Of a stretch of 64,000 nucleotides of DNA, positions 11,801 to 23,168 are shown piece after piece (the first letter of the stretch is position 1; every line of letters starts with the position of its first letter). The position numbers and the translations under genes are program-made. The notes below the pieces were generated by a model that made no database searches, was not told where the DNA came from, and saw only the letters and a program-made list of their open reading frames with translations. The stretch comes from Spirodela intermedia (taxonomy: Eukaryota > Streptophyta > Magnoliopsida > Alismatales > Araceae): assembly GCA_902729315.2 (NCBI GenBank), contig LR746281.1, positions 1,801,001 through 1,865,000 of the forward strand. The letters are read 5' to 3'.

Positions 11801-12313
11801 CAGGAAACCCCTCTTCTCCTTCCTCTGTTTCATTCCCAATACGAGCTATAATCTCTAAATTGTATGTTTCAGGTACCACGCCTTGCATTAGAGACTAGAT
11901 AAGAAAAAATCGTCCTTTTTTTATGCTTTTCTTCTTGTTGTTTCTTGTGATAATACTTCCAAGTGGTAAACTGTATCGACCAGGGAAGCCACTGATGCTC
12001 CGGGCTGTTGAATGGTATATTTATCTCAACAAAACTACCCGCAAGAAGGTGAAGAACATGCACCAAAGGTTCTTCACATGAAGCTTGCACCCCGAATCAA
12101 CAGATATTTTCTGAGCAGTATACTGTTTACAAGGTAAAATCAACTTACGATTGAAGCCGTCCTAAACAAATATATTCAGGACCTAATTTTTTACATTTTC
12201 AATCTCACGTATTTCATCAATATTGGTATGCCGTGTATGAACAAGACTAAATGGGATCCCATTCAGAAAGTTGGTAGATTACATGCACAAATAATATGGG
12301 ATGCCAATAACAC
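8879..12313. repeat. Segmental duplication, copy B
   Basis: This is the second copy of 119-4460. Identity is near complete from 8879 to about 10650 (gene 3' end, exon 2, start of the intron) and clearly lower from about 10990 to 12313. Similarity ends within the shared aataatatgggat-ccaataac stretch (12292-12311; 4442-4461). Confidence 0.9.
9040..10935 (-). CDS. AAE: Peroxisomal acyl-activating enzyme (acyl-CoA synthetase), copy 2
   Basis: Two coding exons, 10935-10738 and 10503-9040, give a 553 aa protein of the same length and motifs as the gene at 285-2913: AMP-binding loop [19 protein letters not shown], the [16 protein letters not shown] block, the TGKTQK lysine and the C-terminal SKL peroxisome signal. 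The intron is only 234 bp. The missing 730 bp relative to copy 1 look like clean internal deletions, since sequence from both ends of the longer intron is retained. The frame remains open seven codons upstream of the chosen ATG, but the ATG at 10935 matches the family start and copy 1. Both copies look intact and potentially functional. The substitutions (for example N to K, F to L, T to A) avoid the recognised motifs. Their upstream regions are much more different than their coding regions, so expression may have diverged. Confidence 0.93.
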
Positions 12314-12670
12314 GACTGTTGCGAGAAATAAAGACTGAAAAATTCACAGTTGTTGATATATTGATATCCAATACTTGAATTCACGCTGTTAATACAGAAC
12401 GATTTTCTTCTCCACCTTCTAATATAAAAGATTTGGATGCGAAGGTCCACGCCGTGGAGGAGAAAAATATTTGAAATTCTAGGAGGACAAACGTACGGGT
12501 GTTCGTGTAAATGCATGAAATCAAAGATCACATACAAGCTACTGCCAGTTCTGTCAGCAAAATTTGAGCCAACATTGCAAGAATAAATGCCTGAAGCAAT
12601 GGCCATCCTCCAGTAGTTCTCAATAGATAATAGTCCACACTAAGGAAAGACAATGAAGGCTTATATTGGC
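10936..12670. other. Upstream region of acyl-activating enzyme copy 2 and SLY1 3' flank
   Basis: 10936-12313 is the diverged counterpart of 2914-4460. The remainder to 12670 is unique and is likely the 3' untranslated region and flank of SLY1, which ends at 12671. No gene is recognised here. One exact evening-element 9-mer (AGATATTTT, reverse strand sense) occurs at 12112-12120, probably by chance. Confidence 0.55.
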
Positions 12671-14632
12671 TCAGTTCGGTTTGGCATTTGTATTCCCATA
12701 TCCTGTCTTCTGCCCCAATATTGTCAGCTGCTCGACAAACTCTGACCCATTGAGGACCTCCGTGGTCCCATATATGACATGCTTAACTGGTTGAACACGC
12801 TGCGCAAACTCCATCAAGCTCCTGTACTCGACATAATTCCCACCCCCTATCATGAAAACAATGGCCTCCTTGAATGGCCCCTTCAAATGGGAGACAGATG
12901 CGGACCTTGGAGAACGGGGATCAAATGAAAGGTAAGACTCAATCTCAGGGTTTGGCTTCCCTTCCATCAATGCTTCTACCGTCCTCGTCAGAGCCAACTG
13001 CCGCTCACCGGACAAGAGATTCTTCACTCCTGCAGTAACAGCGCTGAGTGATTGCCCATAAAGCTTCTCAGCCCAATCAACAATGTTGCTCCGGCTTGAT
13101 GCTGTTGCAGAGGAAGCAAAAGATGCGTTCAGTGACTTGATCTTTTTTACGTACTGAAAAGCGCAAAGGTCAACCTCAGATGCCAGCAAAGCTTCTTCTA
13201 TTTGTTCCACTTCTGATTGTGGTGTGGTTTCCATGGCAAGGAGGTAAGTTATAGCAAGCCGGAGCTTGTCGGGCTTTGTTCCTTTCCCCTTTAGAAGACT
13301 AACCAAGGCACTCTTGTCAATACTCCCTTTCGTTAACATATCATCCTCCAGTGTGCAGTAGGAATCCAGTGACCTCTCCTTAATCTCACCCAACAGAACA
13401 GTGGCAATGTTTGTATGCTTGTCAATCATCTTCTTACGCTCAGTCAGCTCAGGAAGAGAGTTCACAGCATTCATCAGGTGTTTGGTGTTCCCGATAAGGT
13501 CTGTGCCATCAAACTCGGCTCCATCTTTTCCACCAGTCCTTCGGTTGACCTCATCCACATCTAGCTTGTACTTCCCCAATTGGGTCTCAATCTCCTCGGC
13601 AACCTTTGGAAAGGGTGACCAGCTGTTTGAGATCCAGAACTGATCAGAATCGTCCAACTCGTACGATTTGGTAGCCGATTTCTCTCCCTGCACGGTAAGC
13701 CTGTTGAGCTTCAGCCCAAGAACATCATGAACAAGAGCCCTATAACTCCAATCGTGCTGGATCCCAACTGCAAGTTCGAAATTCCTGTCAAAAAGGCAGA
13801 GAACTGGACGTTGGAAGGTGCTGCCAAGGTTTCCTCCCTCGGAGAAGAGATTGTTCTTGACAATCAAATGGTCACGAAGTCGCGAATCGAGAGCAGACGC
13901 CACCATTTCCGCCGGGCCACCACGGGCACATCGGATCACAGGCACGACCCCGAGCGTCGTCAGAACACAGAACAGTCCCGCGGCAATCCTTTCTACGATG
14001 CCCTCAATCTCGCGGTCACCTGCAGATGGATCGTTGAGCTGAATGTACGCGTCCCGCTGTGCCAGAGAGAAGAGATTGTCCTCTAAAGTCACGAATTCCA
14101 GGTACTGGTCAAATAACTTGGCGATCCTGTGAGCAGACTCCGATTTGAGAACACCGGCCGCGAGATCCTCCAGGAGTGGACGCGGAACAGATGACGAGAA
14201 GTTCAAGTGGAAGCTCTCGTACAGCCCCCGGGAGGCATCGGCGGCGATCCGGGCGACATTTGCAGGAGTCGGCTGCACGAAGTAGATCGCGGGGACGCCT
14301 GGAACCGCCTGCCGCTCCTTGTCTATCACGAAGTAGAGTGTGATCCCGTGCTTGCGGAGGTCCTTGACGTGGATCAACGGCGAGAGTACGTCCCGGCAGA
14401 AACGGTCCAGGATCAAGATCTTGTACGCCTCTTCGTTGGCGCCGCCCACGCCGCCAGCATTCGGCGGTTGGTTGAGGTTCAGCATCCTCACGATGCAACC
14501 TGATGGAGGAACAAACACGAGTCAGAATTCTAGACACCGGACGGATCTTCCGTTCCGACAGGGGGCGAGGCAAGATGGGAGACGAGGAGGAGAGATCATA
14601 CTCGTCTGCTTCTGCCGGAGACTGAGAGCCAT
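12671..14632 (-). CDS. SLY1: SLY1, Sec1/Munc18-family protein for ER-Golgi fusion
   Basis: A 31 nt first coding exon (14632-14602) is joined across a GT-AG intron to 14499-12671, giving 619 aa. The N-terminus MALSLRQKQTSCIVRMLNLN is the conserved SLY1 start and confirms the tiny exon. Further SLY1 hallmarks are KILILDRFCRDVLSPL, VTLEDNLFSLAQ, LGVVPVIRC, GGPAEMVASALDSRLRDHL, LCLFDRNFELAVGIQHDW, ELTERKKMIDKHTNIATVLLGEIKER, SRSNIVDWAEKLYGQS and EAIVFMIGGGNYVEY. SM proteins of this group clasp the syntaxin SED5 (SYP31/32 in plants) and promote SNARE assembly in ER-to-Golgi traffic. Nearly the whole protein is in one exon. The gene lies tail to tail with nothing and is upstream-adjacent to the 3' end of PSRP1 on the same strand. 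Confidence 0.95.
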
Positions 14633-14658
14633 CAGCGTGGAGATCTCTGACTACACAA

Positions 14659-14667
14659 TTAGGGTTT
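14659..14667 (-). promoter_or_regulatory. Telo-box-like element before SLY1
   Basis: The sequence reads AAACCCTAA on the minus strand, 27 bp before the SLY1 start codon, so probably in the leader. Telo-boxes are common near the start of plant housekeeping and translation genes. Its function here is inference. Confidence 0.4.
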
Positions 14668-14895
14668 CCTCCACCTCCGAGAACCTCCGACACGGGAAAT
14701 CTTGGCGGAGAAGCGATTGGGAATTGGAATTTTTCCGAAGCTCGCCAGACAGCTTCCTTCCGCCCCCCGCCCCTCTCTCTCTCTCTCCCTCTCTCTCAAT
14801 CTATGACCGTCGTCTAAATAGTAGCCCGCGGACCCGCTACCCAGAAATCGGTCCGGATCCTGGTCAATTTTGATTAATCTGTAATAAGGACATAT

Positions 14896-15240
14896 CCCAA
14901 TTTTCTCAGCTTAGGCCATACAAAAATGAATTAAAAATAATTTCCTTTAATCTTACCACCCTCGAAATTCTTTAACTATGATAACGCCCTCCCGACTTAT
15001 ATATTTCACTCATGTCCTTGATTGACCATACACTTCTACTAGTTGACTTCAGTCAGGGATAAATATAAAAAGCCCAATTTTCTAAACTTGGGCCATAAAT
15101 AAAAGAAATAAAAATGAGTTCCTTTGAAGATACCACCCTCTAAGTTTCTTTAATTATGATAACCACCTCTCTAACTTAAATTTTCACTAATCGATATCCC
15201 TACCGAACGATGCACTTTTAATAGTTGACTTCAGATAGAG
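14896..15240. repeat. Diverged 170-180 bp tandem duplication
   Basis: Unit 1 is 14896-15072 and unit 2 is 15073-15240. Both run through the same blocks in order: cccaattttct, ttaggccata or ttgggccata, taccaccctc, ttctttaa-tatgataac, a tttcact block, a cgatgcac/accatacac block and tagttgacttcag. The units abut directly. The repeat lies between the SLY1 promoter and the PSRP1 3' end, with no coding content. Confidence 0.8.
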
Positions 15241-15473
15241 TTGACTATAACGGAGGTTGTCAGCGTTTGACGCGATTCATCTCAAGGTGAAGAAAATGGG
15301 CCGGGCCCATCCAGCAACCTCATGGTCCTCGAATAAAAACGACTCGGAGAGAGGGGGGGCGGTTCGGAGGTGCCAGAGGCTGTCTACCAAAAGCCAGCAC
15401 GAGATTGGGGAGACGAAGACCGGTCAACCACAGGCGACCGAGGGAAGGGAAAGGGTGTTGACCTTCATGGCGG

Positions 15474-18200
15474 CTATCCTTTCACCTGTTTCACGACGGA
15501 GGGTTCAGGGATGACGGCGTCGAGGGTCTCCACCTTTCCGTCCTTCTTGGGGATGATGAGCCCATACCCGCCCTCTTTTCTCTTGTATAATATGTTGATT
15601 TCGCCTGCCAGGTAGATAGATTGGGGTTGACCGAGATCATCAGAGAAACTTCCAGGCTGACAACGTAGACAAAAGAAGACGAGGGGAGGGGTTTTTTTTT
15701 ATCTTTACCCGTTTCGTCGTTTCTGAAGCCGTAGAAGTCGTGGTCAAGATTCTCCAGCTGCTCCATGGCCTCTGATAGGGTCAACGGGGGCATTTCGAAG
15801 TACTTCGTTCTCACGACCTGAGGTAAAGATCGCCATTGCAGGATCAGCATGGAACAACCAACACAGATGAAGGTTTTGGATCTCAGGGAAGATAGGAGAG
15901 GTCACTTCAAGGTCAACCCAAGTCTAAATGAGTTCCCCAACTGGAAAATAGTCCCAAGGGCAGTTCAAGAAAGGTGGTGCAAGATACTATCTGTCATGAT
16001 GGTTTTTATACTTTATAAAGAAGCTCCGACAATCATGGAAGGCGAACATAAAAAGATCATTTGACCAGATCAACACAGCACTTCGTGGGCTTTATAATGA
16101 TCGTCTGAGGGTCTCATCAGGGCTGAGAGGTTTGACCTGACCACATTGGCAGCATCAGGGCAAGAAAAAGGAGAGAGTTGACCTAATCCTATGCATGAAA
16201 AATTAATACTGTCCCGTTCTCTGAAAACGGTCGTTCGAAATTGTTGAATAAAAACAGATCATCGATCTGAGATACGGGTCAAAATTCTCTACATTCATAA
16301 AAAAAAAACAGGCTTTGGAATAAAATCATTGACCCAGATCTATTGGGGATATCGTTCAAGTGAAAACAAGAACCCGTGAGTACAGATCTATCACATCCTG
16401 ATTCCCACACAAGAACAAAGATCTGATAAATAATGAATATTCATAAGGAAATCTGAGTAAAAAACGTGAGAATATGCTTGTAATGCACAGAAGATATTCA
16501 CAAGAAATAACTCCCCAAACACTCCAATCCCCTGACATTTTCCAGAAAAGGAGTTCATAATGTAGAGGAAGATGTCGAGGTTCACTCAGTGGGTCCAGAG
16601 AATCACGCAATGAACAGGTGACAATTTCAGGTAAAAATGTCTAGCACGAGAACACAAAACCCAACGCAGATCATTCCTAAAGAAACTTTACCCAATCCTC
16701 TGTGGATAGAAAAGAAGTATGCATATATGTCCACTGAAAACCACAGGTGAGAAAGAACAAAGAATCTAAGACAAGATAGATTTTTAAGCTGAAAAAAACT
16801 GAAACAGTCACAATCACTGTGTACTGACGACACATAATGGGAGATTTCTCAAGTGCAGGAAGAAAATTTGCCCAAGCTGATATATTGCGCCATGATTATC
16901 GTTCCAAAAGAATATATTACAAAATATCATGATATTGCGTAGCCAACATCTACACGTGAGAATGATCATTCCAAAATGGCTGATCAGGGGAGAAGGCAAA
17001 TCAGGCCTGGCAATTTCATATGAGCTAGAAGATGGCATTGTCGAAACCAATTCAATAATAGCAAAACAAGCAATGAGTAAAGGATGATCTCTAACAAAGC
17101 ACGTTTTCATGGAAGATTTTGTTTAATCTAAGTATCTCCAAGCCGCACCAGACGAAAGAGAAACGACGAAGAGAAGAGACGTTACCTTTCAGAGGGTATT
17201 GAAAAGATAAGAGACACGCACCTCATTCAGTATATCCTCTTCCCCTTCCTCGGGCACATTCACCACAACGTCATCTTCCGCCTCCTCTCCTTCACTAAGA
17301 TCGTCCTGAACATCTGTGTCCCGGACCTTGAGCCGGTTGAATCCCTTCATGTGCCGGCCATGGTCTGTATCCTTCTCCTTGATCTTCCTCAGCTTCCTCT
17401 GTATGATTGAGGAGGCCAAGTCTATGCTACCGTAAGTAGTCTCCGAGTCCTCTTCTGCCCTCACGACCCCGTGCTTCTTGGTGAACAGAGTCACCTGGAA
17501 TAGATACACAGGCAACGCCATTAGGTGATCGCGAATGAGTTCAGTACCCAAAGGGTGGACAAAAATGGCAGGAGTGATGAAGAGGAAGAGATCAGACAGA
17601 GAGCCACCTCGCATCGGCGGAGCTTGGGCCCTTTGCCACCGATTTCTCCACCACGAAGGGACAGCCGGACATCGACCTCTCTGACGAGGTGGCTGTGCTT
17701 CTGCACCGATTTGCCCAACTTGTCCTCTACGTGCTTTTTTAGTGCTTCTGTCAGCTAATCCCACAGAACCAAAAGCAGAAGACCTTGAATCAGGCACAGA
17801 CCAGTATACAAAGATAAATTCACAAAAAATTATGAGAGGGAAATGCGGGGGAGCACGCAACAGCTACCTCGAGGTTTTTACCCTGGACAATCAAGCGGAC
17901 GGAAGAGAGGGCGCCATCCCACGACATGCGGACAGCGGCGACTCCCTTCCTCTTGTAGGACAGAGGCGCCCGGTCCCTGGACAGCGATCGGAGCGGTAGA
18001 ACCGAGGCATTGTTGAGGAAATCGGAATGCAGGAGAGGCGCTCTAGCGGGCGCGACTCTCCAATTGATATTTAGGAGGGAAGAAGATGAGGAAGATGAGG
18101 ATGATGATGGCGAAGAAGACGAGGCGGACGGCGAGCAAGACGAGCGGGGGTGGAGATGAATCTGCGCACGGAACCCGGTCGCCGAAGCAACCGTCGCCAT
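15474..18200 (-). CDS. PSRP1: Plastid ribosome hibernation factor PSRP1 (pY/HPF family)
   Basis: Five coding exons (18200-17868, 17754-17608, 17494-17222, 15817-15709, 15604-15474) give 330 aa. The first 95 or so residues are Ser/Arg-rich and look like a chloroplast transit peptide. The mature part begins near [21 protein letters not shown]. Next come the HPF/YfiA N-domain ([26 protein letters not shown], then [40 protein letters not shown]), an acidic linker, and the long-HPF C-domain ([29 protein letters not shown], then [17 protein letters not shown]). Long HPF proteins bind the 30S decoding region and hold 70S ribosomes inactive, in plastids notably in the dark. Intron 3 is large (1,404 bp). 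The gene stands head to head with the PRR clock gene at 19430. Confidence 0.95.
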
Positions 18201-18746
18201 TTTGGCCAAAGCCTCGGATGGAGAAGCCCCGAAGGAGAGAGCACGAGTAAGAGCAACAAGACAAAAAAGATCTAGGGTTCCTGAGTCACTCTACCAGTCC
18301 AATAGAGAAGAGGAACAGGAAGAACAAGAAGAAGAAGAAGATAAGGAGGAGGAGATATGGCGACAGGTGTGAGAATTCGCCGTGTCAACGGCAGCTGAGT
18401 GAAGAAGAGGGCCGAGAGGGGGACCAGTCTGGTTATTCCTCGGGCTCTTGCTGTGGGCGGTAGCAGAAGGAGGAGCCGCCAGCGGCGACGGTGACGGGAG
18501 CATTATCCAAAACTATTACTCTCAGATATTTACATTTTAAATGTTTTTTCCATGTATTTTATTATTCACAAAAATGTCATGTCGACCAAGCCATGCCCGG
18601 GCTCGGATAAAACTTTTCCGTTACTTTCTCTCCTTCTCTCTCCCGCCCCTGGTCACGGGCCGGCCCGATGAAGGAGAGTAAGCCCGAAGGTTGAAAAACG
18701 GGCCACGAGGTAACAGGAGTGGAACGTGTGGGGCCCACCTCTCACG

Positions 18747-18755
18747 AAAATATCT
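18747..18755 (+). promoter_or_regulatory. Evening element (AAAATATCT)
   Basis: An exact 9-base match to the evening element bound by the single-MYB factors CCA1, LHY and RVE8. It lies 675 bp before the PRR start codon and 547 bp before the PSRP1 start codon, in the spacer between these divergent genes. Confidence 0.65.
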
Positions 18756-19136
18756 CGCCCCAACGGATCGTCATGGGCCGCTTCTGACCGCGGAGTCGGC
18801 ATGACGTTCAACGCAGTCCCTATCTCTTCGAGCGAAACGTAGAAGATGCGAGGCCCAAAGACCACCAATCACAATCCATGGAGGAAATTCCGTGCGGTGA
18901 CCATGAGATGATGTAGCAGCAGCATGGATATCTCTACGTATGACCATCCCCTGGCCGAGGAGATATTATTCGCGGCGAGGAGCGCACCGGAGGGGAGTAT
19001 CAGAAGCCGTGGCCAGGCGAACGCCATGTCAGCAGAGCCCTGCTCCTAGATACGATGACGTGTCACGAGCCATCTGGCGGGGCGAAGATATGTAGAGACA
19101 ACATGCAAGGAGTTGAAACTGTAGAGAGAGAGAGAG

Positions 19137-19145
19137 AGATATTTT
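19137..19145 (-). promoter_or_regulatory. Evening element (AAAATATCT on the minus strand)
   Basis: An exact evening-element match in reverse orientation (AGATATTTT on plus), about 285 bp before the PRR start codon and directly after a GA tract. It is the proximal of two copies in this promoter. PRR9, PRR7 and PRR5 are established LHY/CCA1 targets through such sites. Confidence 0.7.
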
Positions 19146-19429
19146 TGCGGTCTCGGGGTTGTGGGGAGGAGGTTACCAGGAGAATCGGCATGTTCGGTGG
19201 AGAAAGAGGAGGGCGAACTGGAGGAAGGGGGAGAGAGGAAGAGCCGCCGTTGAAGAAAATATTCCATGTTAGGTCCACAAGATCGGTCAGAGTTGCAGGA
19301 AGAGGGGTTGGATAGTTTTGCTTGCCTGCAGAGGTAGAGGAGTGGTGCGTCTCGGTTGGTCTCTGAGGTACGGGGAGAGTTAGGGTTTTGTTTCTCTCTT
19401 CTTGGGTGGGGATCGAGCAGAGAGTGGGT

Positions 19430-22400
19430 ATGGGGGAGGTCGTCGTTAGCGGCGGCGCTGATGCGAGGGCGGAGAAAAGGATGGAGAAGGCTGGAGAGGA
19501 GCCACGTGAGCGGATGGTGAGATGGGAGAAGTTCCTGCCGCGGATGTCCCTGAGGGTGCTGCTAGTTGAGGCCGATGATTCGACTCGCCAGATCATCGCG
19601 GCGTTGCTTCGAAAATGCAGCTACAAAGGTCGTTTCTGTCATTTTTACTCAGGAATTCCTTTCATTTTTCGTTTCTGGGGTCTTCTTTTTGTTGTGTATG
19701 TACGTCTGAGATGGCTATTTTTTCCCCTGAGGTCATGGAGTTTTTACACCGGATCTCGTCTTTCTTCCTCGTAGTAAAGGTTTTAGCTGCCTCTGACTGT
19801 GATTTCTCCGCATCTGTGTTTTATTTTTTGTTTGAAAATTGCTTATTTTCCGTATTTTATTTCAACGGTGAATTTACAGTTTGAACCAACTATCGTTGCG
19901 TTTTGCTTTCTGTTTACGAAAGGAATTTCTAATTAATATATTGAGCTCGTAATTCTGTAAAACTTTATAATGCTTGTGCGGCATTCAAACTGGAAATTGC
20001 ATTTTCTATCAGCCAGAAAATGAACCAGGCAATTTTGTTTATTGTTTATGTTTTGGTATTGAGTCAAGCATGTCATCGTTCGTTATGTTTAGCCCTTAAA
20101 TGCCTCTGGTTATTCCAAGTTTCTGAACTGTTGCTATTTACCCTTTTTTGTCCTTTAACCTAAGGGAGTACCCATTTTCTGCTAATGGAAGCAACAAGAA
20201 AAATAAAACAAAGAGGCTCATTGGGATTTGGAACGTGTTCATATTTTTTTTGTTTAGTTTTTTTTGTCCATAAATAGTTTGATAGGTTTGAATCAGTTTC
20301 GCATGGGGGGTCATATTCAAGTGTAAGATACATTGATTTTACTTCCAAATGGACGATAAACTCGGTATATTATATGTTAGTGGGGGAAATTGTTTCTTTG
20401 ACCACCAAAAAACTCATTGAGGATGTATCTGTCGATTTGATTTACTTACTGTTTAGAACGCCATATTTCAGGCTACGGATAGTTTTGCTTTTCATCCACA
20501 TGAAATTCACAAGTGCCATTATGCTCGTTTTTGCACACATCAATTCCGTATTTTTATTATTGTAATCGATATACTAAAATCTCCACATATTTATGCATCC
20601 TCAAGTGTTTAATTTTTCCTTGAAATATAAATCTCGAAAATTCTTTTTAAGAGTCCTGCTGATATCCCCCTTTATTTTATTTCATGAACAGTTGCTGCAG
20701 CTTCGAGTGGATTTGAGGCATGGGAGATATTGAAGGAGAAGCCCCACAACATAGACCTCGTTTTAACTGAAGTAGAGCTGCCTAATGTGTCTGGATATGG
20801 GCTTCTCAGCATGATAATGGAGCACGATAACAGCAAAAACATTCCTGTTATAAGTATAAATCATATGAAAACTCCTCATTTATTTTTCCTTGTGGCACAG
20901 CTGTTATAGAACATCCTCAACTCTCTGTTTTTCTGATGCGTGCAGTGATGTCTTCATATGATTCAATGAGCATGGTGTTCAAATGCATGTTGAAAGGGGC
21001 AGCAGACTTTCTTGTCAAACCAATCAGAAAGAATGAGCTGAGAAATCTGTGGCAGCACGTCTGGAGAAGACAATCGGTGAGCTCTATTCTTACATCTACT
21101 TTAGACCATCTTTCATGACACTGCTCGTAGTGAATTTCCTGTGTTCCAATCGTCATGCTGATCAGCGTCAACGCCACTTCCGTTTGTTTCTTCCTGTTGT
21201 CAGTCAAATGGTGGTCCTGGTGGGACCTGTGCACAGCAAGTTGAGAACATCGCTCCGCTGACAAGTGGAGCAAACTCTGAATACAATTCTGCGAGTAATC
21301 ACTCGAGTGATTTCATGGATTCTCTTCACAAGAACAGGGAATGCAGCAAGAAAGGAAGTGATACCCAAGTAAGTTCTCCTCCCGGAATAAAGATGCGTGT
21401 GCCATTTATAGAAAACGTTCTTGTTAATACTTAATGTACATGAGCTCTTTTCTGAGAGCATGTCGTTCTTGCTAATTATGCATATTCCTCGATCTGGATA
21501 AAGGAAAATTTATCTGTTCATTTGCATCCTAATCCCGGATTTCGAAGGTGTGATTGTGTCCATCGAGTTTCACATTGACACCGAACACTTTTCCGCCTCT
21601 TGCGCAGAGCTCTTGCACCAGGCCAGATACAGAAGCTGAGAGTGCGAGCCTGCGTATTATTCGAGAGCAGAGTGAAATAAACTGCATCAACTCCATTGGA
21701 GACCGTATGACTGATCAGAAAGATGATATTTCTGATAAACTGGAGGAGAAACCTCGTAACTCGGAAAATGAAACACAAGGTAAGCTTCTTCTTTCATGTT
21801 ATTTATAAGATCGGCTCTGAGTTACCATGGTTTATGTCGAAGTATCAACTCCGGTTATATTATCTTAGGTAAAGAAGATCCCAGTGACAGAGAAACTTCT
21901 GTAAAGATTGCAATGTCAACGGGCCGTTTTGGGGATCGTAATGTTCAGTATGACAACAATGAACAGAGCTTCGGTCAAAGCAGTTCTTCCAGAGAAGTTG
22001 ACTTGACTGCTCCAGCGGAGCATCAATCACATCATAACTACGGGCTTAAAAGACGTCGTGTGCTTCAAGCTGGTGTGCCCAACGATCAAGTCCTTGGCGT
22101 TGACAACAGTCAGAAGTTCAAACCCCAATTGGAGCTTTCTTTAAGAAAGATTCAGGATGAGAACGCAGAGAAGAAAGTCAAAGATGTCAGTAGGTTAAAC
22201 CACTCACATTCTTCAGCATTTTCCAGGTAAATTCCCCCCTAAAAACCATTTTTGCTTCAGTGACCAATATCTCTCTTCCTTCTTATCTCATTCTTCTATA
22301 AAAGGAAATAATTTCAGTTCGTGCCTTTTTCCAGGTACAGCGCCAGGATAACTCCGTCTCCTCTCCCCCAGTCCACCGACCTCGGAGCTGAAGAACCCAG

Positions 22401-23168
22401 AGGCTCCCCCGGAGATGGCAGTGGGCCATCTGGTGAGAATCCAGAGCCCACGAACGCTAAGAGCCCTGGCCTCCAGAAGAGAGATGGAAGAAACCCACAG
22501 CCCAATCCTGAGTTCCCTGCTCTCCCCCGTCCTGCCACCGGCGCTGCTCATGACGATCCCCGCTCCGGCTATGGCTCCGTCATCCGAACAGTGTTCTACT
22601 CACAGTCGGGCCCACATGTGTGGAGCTTGTCCCCGGGGGTTGACCAGCCGAGCCTGCCCTGCCGTCCTGATCGAGAAATCGTCAACGTCCCTGGAGAGAA
22701 GACCCATCAGCCAAGTCAACTCCCCCAGAAGCAAATCCAGGAGGGGCAGTCCTCCGAGGAGAGGCTCCATGTTTCGTCCATCACAGGTCAGAGCGGGGGA
22801 AGCCCGGCCCACATCTCCGGAGTCAACGTGGAGAGCGTTCATGGCGGAGGCAGCGTCCTGACCTGCGACGGCGCCGAGCTGACGAACCTTCAGCAGCGCT
22901 CCATGCAGAGAGAAGCGGCGTTGAACAAGTTCCGTCTGAAGAGGAAGGAACGTTGCTACGAGAAAAAGGTCAGCGCCGACGAACCAACCACCTTCGATTA
23001 TTGTCTAATTACAGTCTTCTTCTCTACGAGAAAAATCTGACCGTAGAATCGTCTTCCTCGGCGACGATGATCCCCCCGCAGGTTCGCTACCAAAGTAGGA
23101 AAAGACTTGCAGAGCAGCGGCCCCGGGTGAAAGGGCAGTTTGTCCGGCAGGCGAAGCCCGATCTTTGA
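19430..23168 (+). CDS. PRR5/PRR9: Pseudo-response regulator of the PRR5/PRR9 clock clade
   Basis: Eight exons (19430-19628, 20692-20853, 20946-21076, 21204-21368, 21608-21779, 21869-22226, 22335-22968, 23082-23168) encode 635 aa. A receiver-like domain covers about residues 41-155. It has the acidic pair in VEADDSTRQ, but the phospho-acceptor Asp is replaced by Glu in LTEVELP, the mark of a pseudo-receiver; the conserved Lys is kept in [21 protein letters not shown]. Features typical of the PRR5/9 clade are SGYGLL, a short [12 protein letters not shown] block after the receiver and an LELSLRK motif (EAR-like, for TOPLESS-type repression). The C-terminus is a CCT domain at about 588-630, split by the last intron. 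These proteins are daytime transcriptional repressors of CCA1/LHY. The start ATG at 19430 precedes the receiver by 40 residues; an in-frame TTG further up is not used. The long first intron is 1,063 bp. Confidence 0.95.

Larger units (their letters stand above)
18201..19429. promoter_or_regulatory. Shared divergent promoter region of PSRP1 and PRR
   Basis: 1,229 bp separate the start codons of PSRP1 (minus) and PRR (plus). The stretch contains both 5' leaders, two exact evening elements (18747-18755 and 19137-19145), a near-match at 18514-18522 (AGATATTTA) and a GA tract at 19122-19139. A pyrimidine/purine-rich leader lies near 18300-18360. No additional gene is seen; antisense open frames here lack motifs. 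Confidence 0.7.

Noticed and set aside
12112-12120. Evening-element 9-mer upstream of acyl-activating enzyme copy 2
   Set aside because: Single copy, 1.2 kb from the gene, and I did not see it in the duplicate flank; chance is the simpler explanation.
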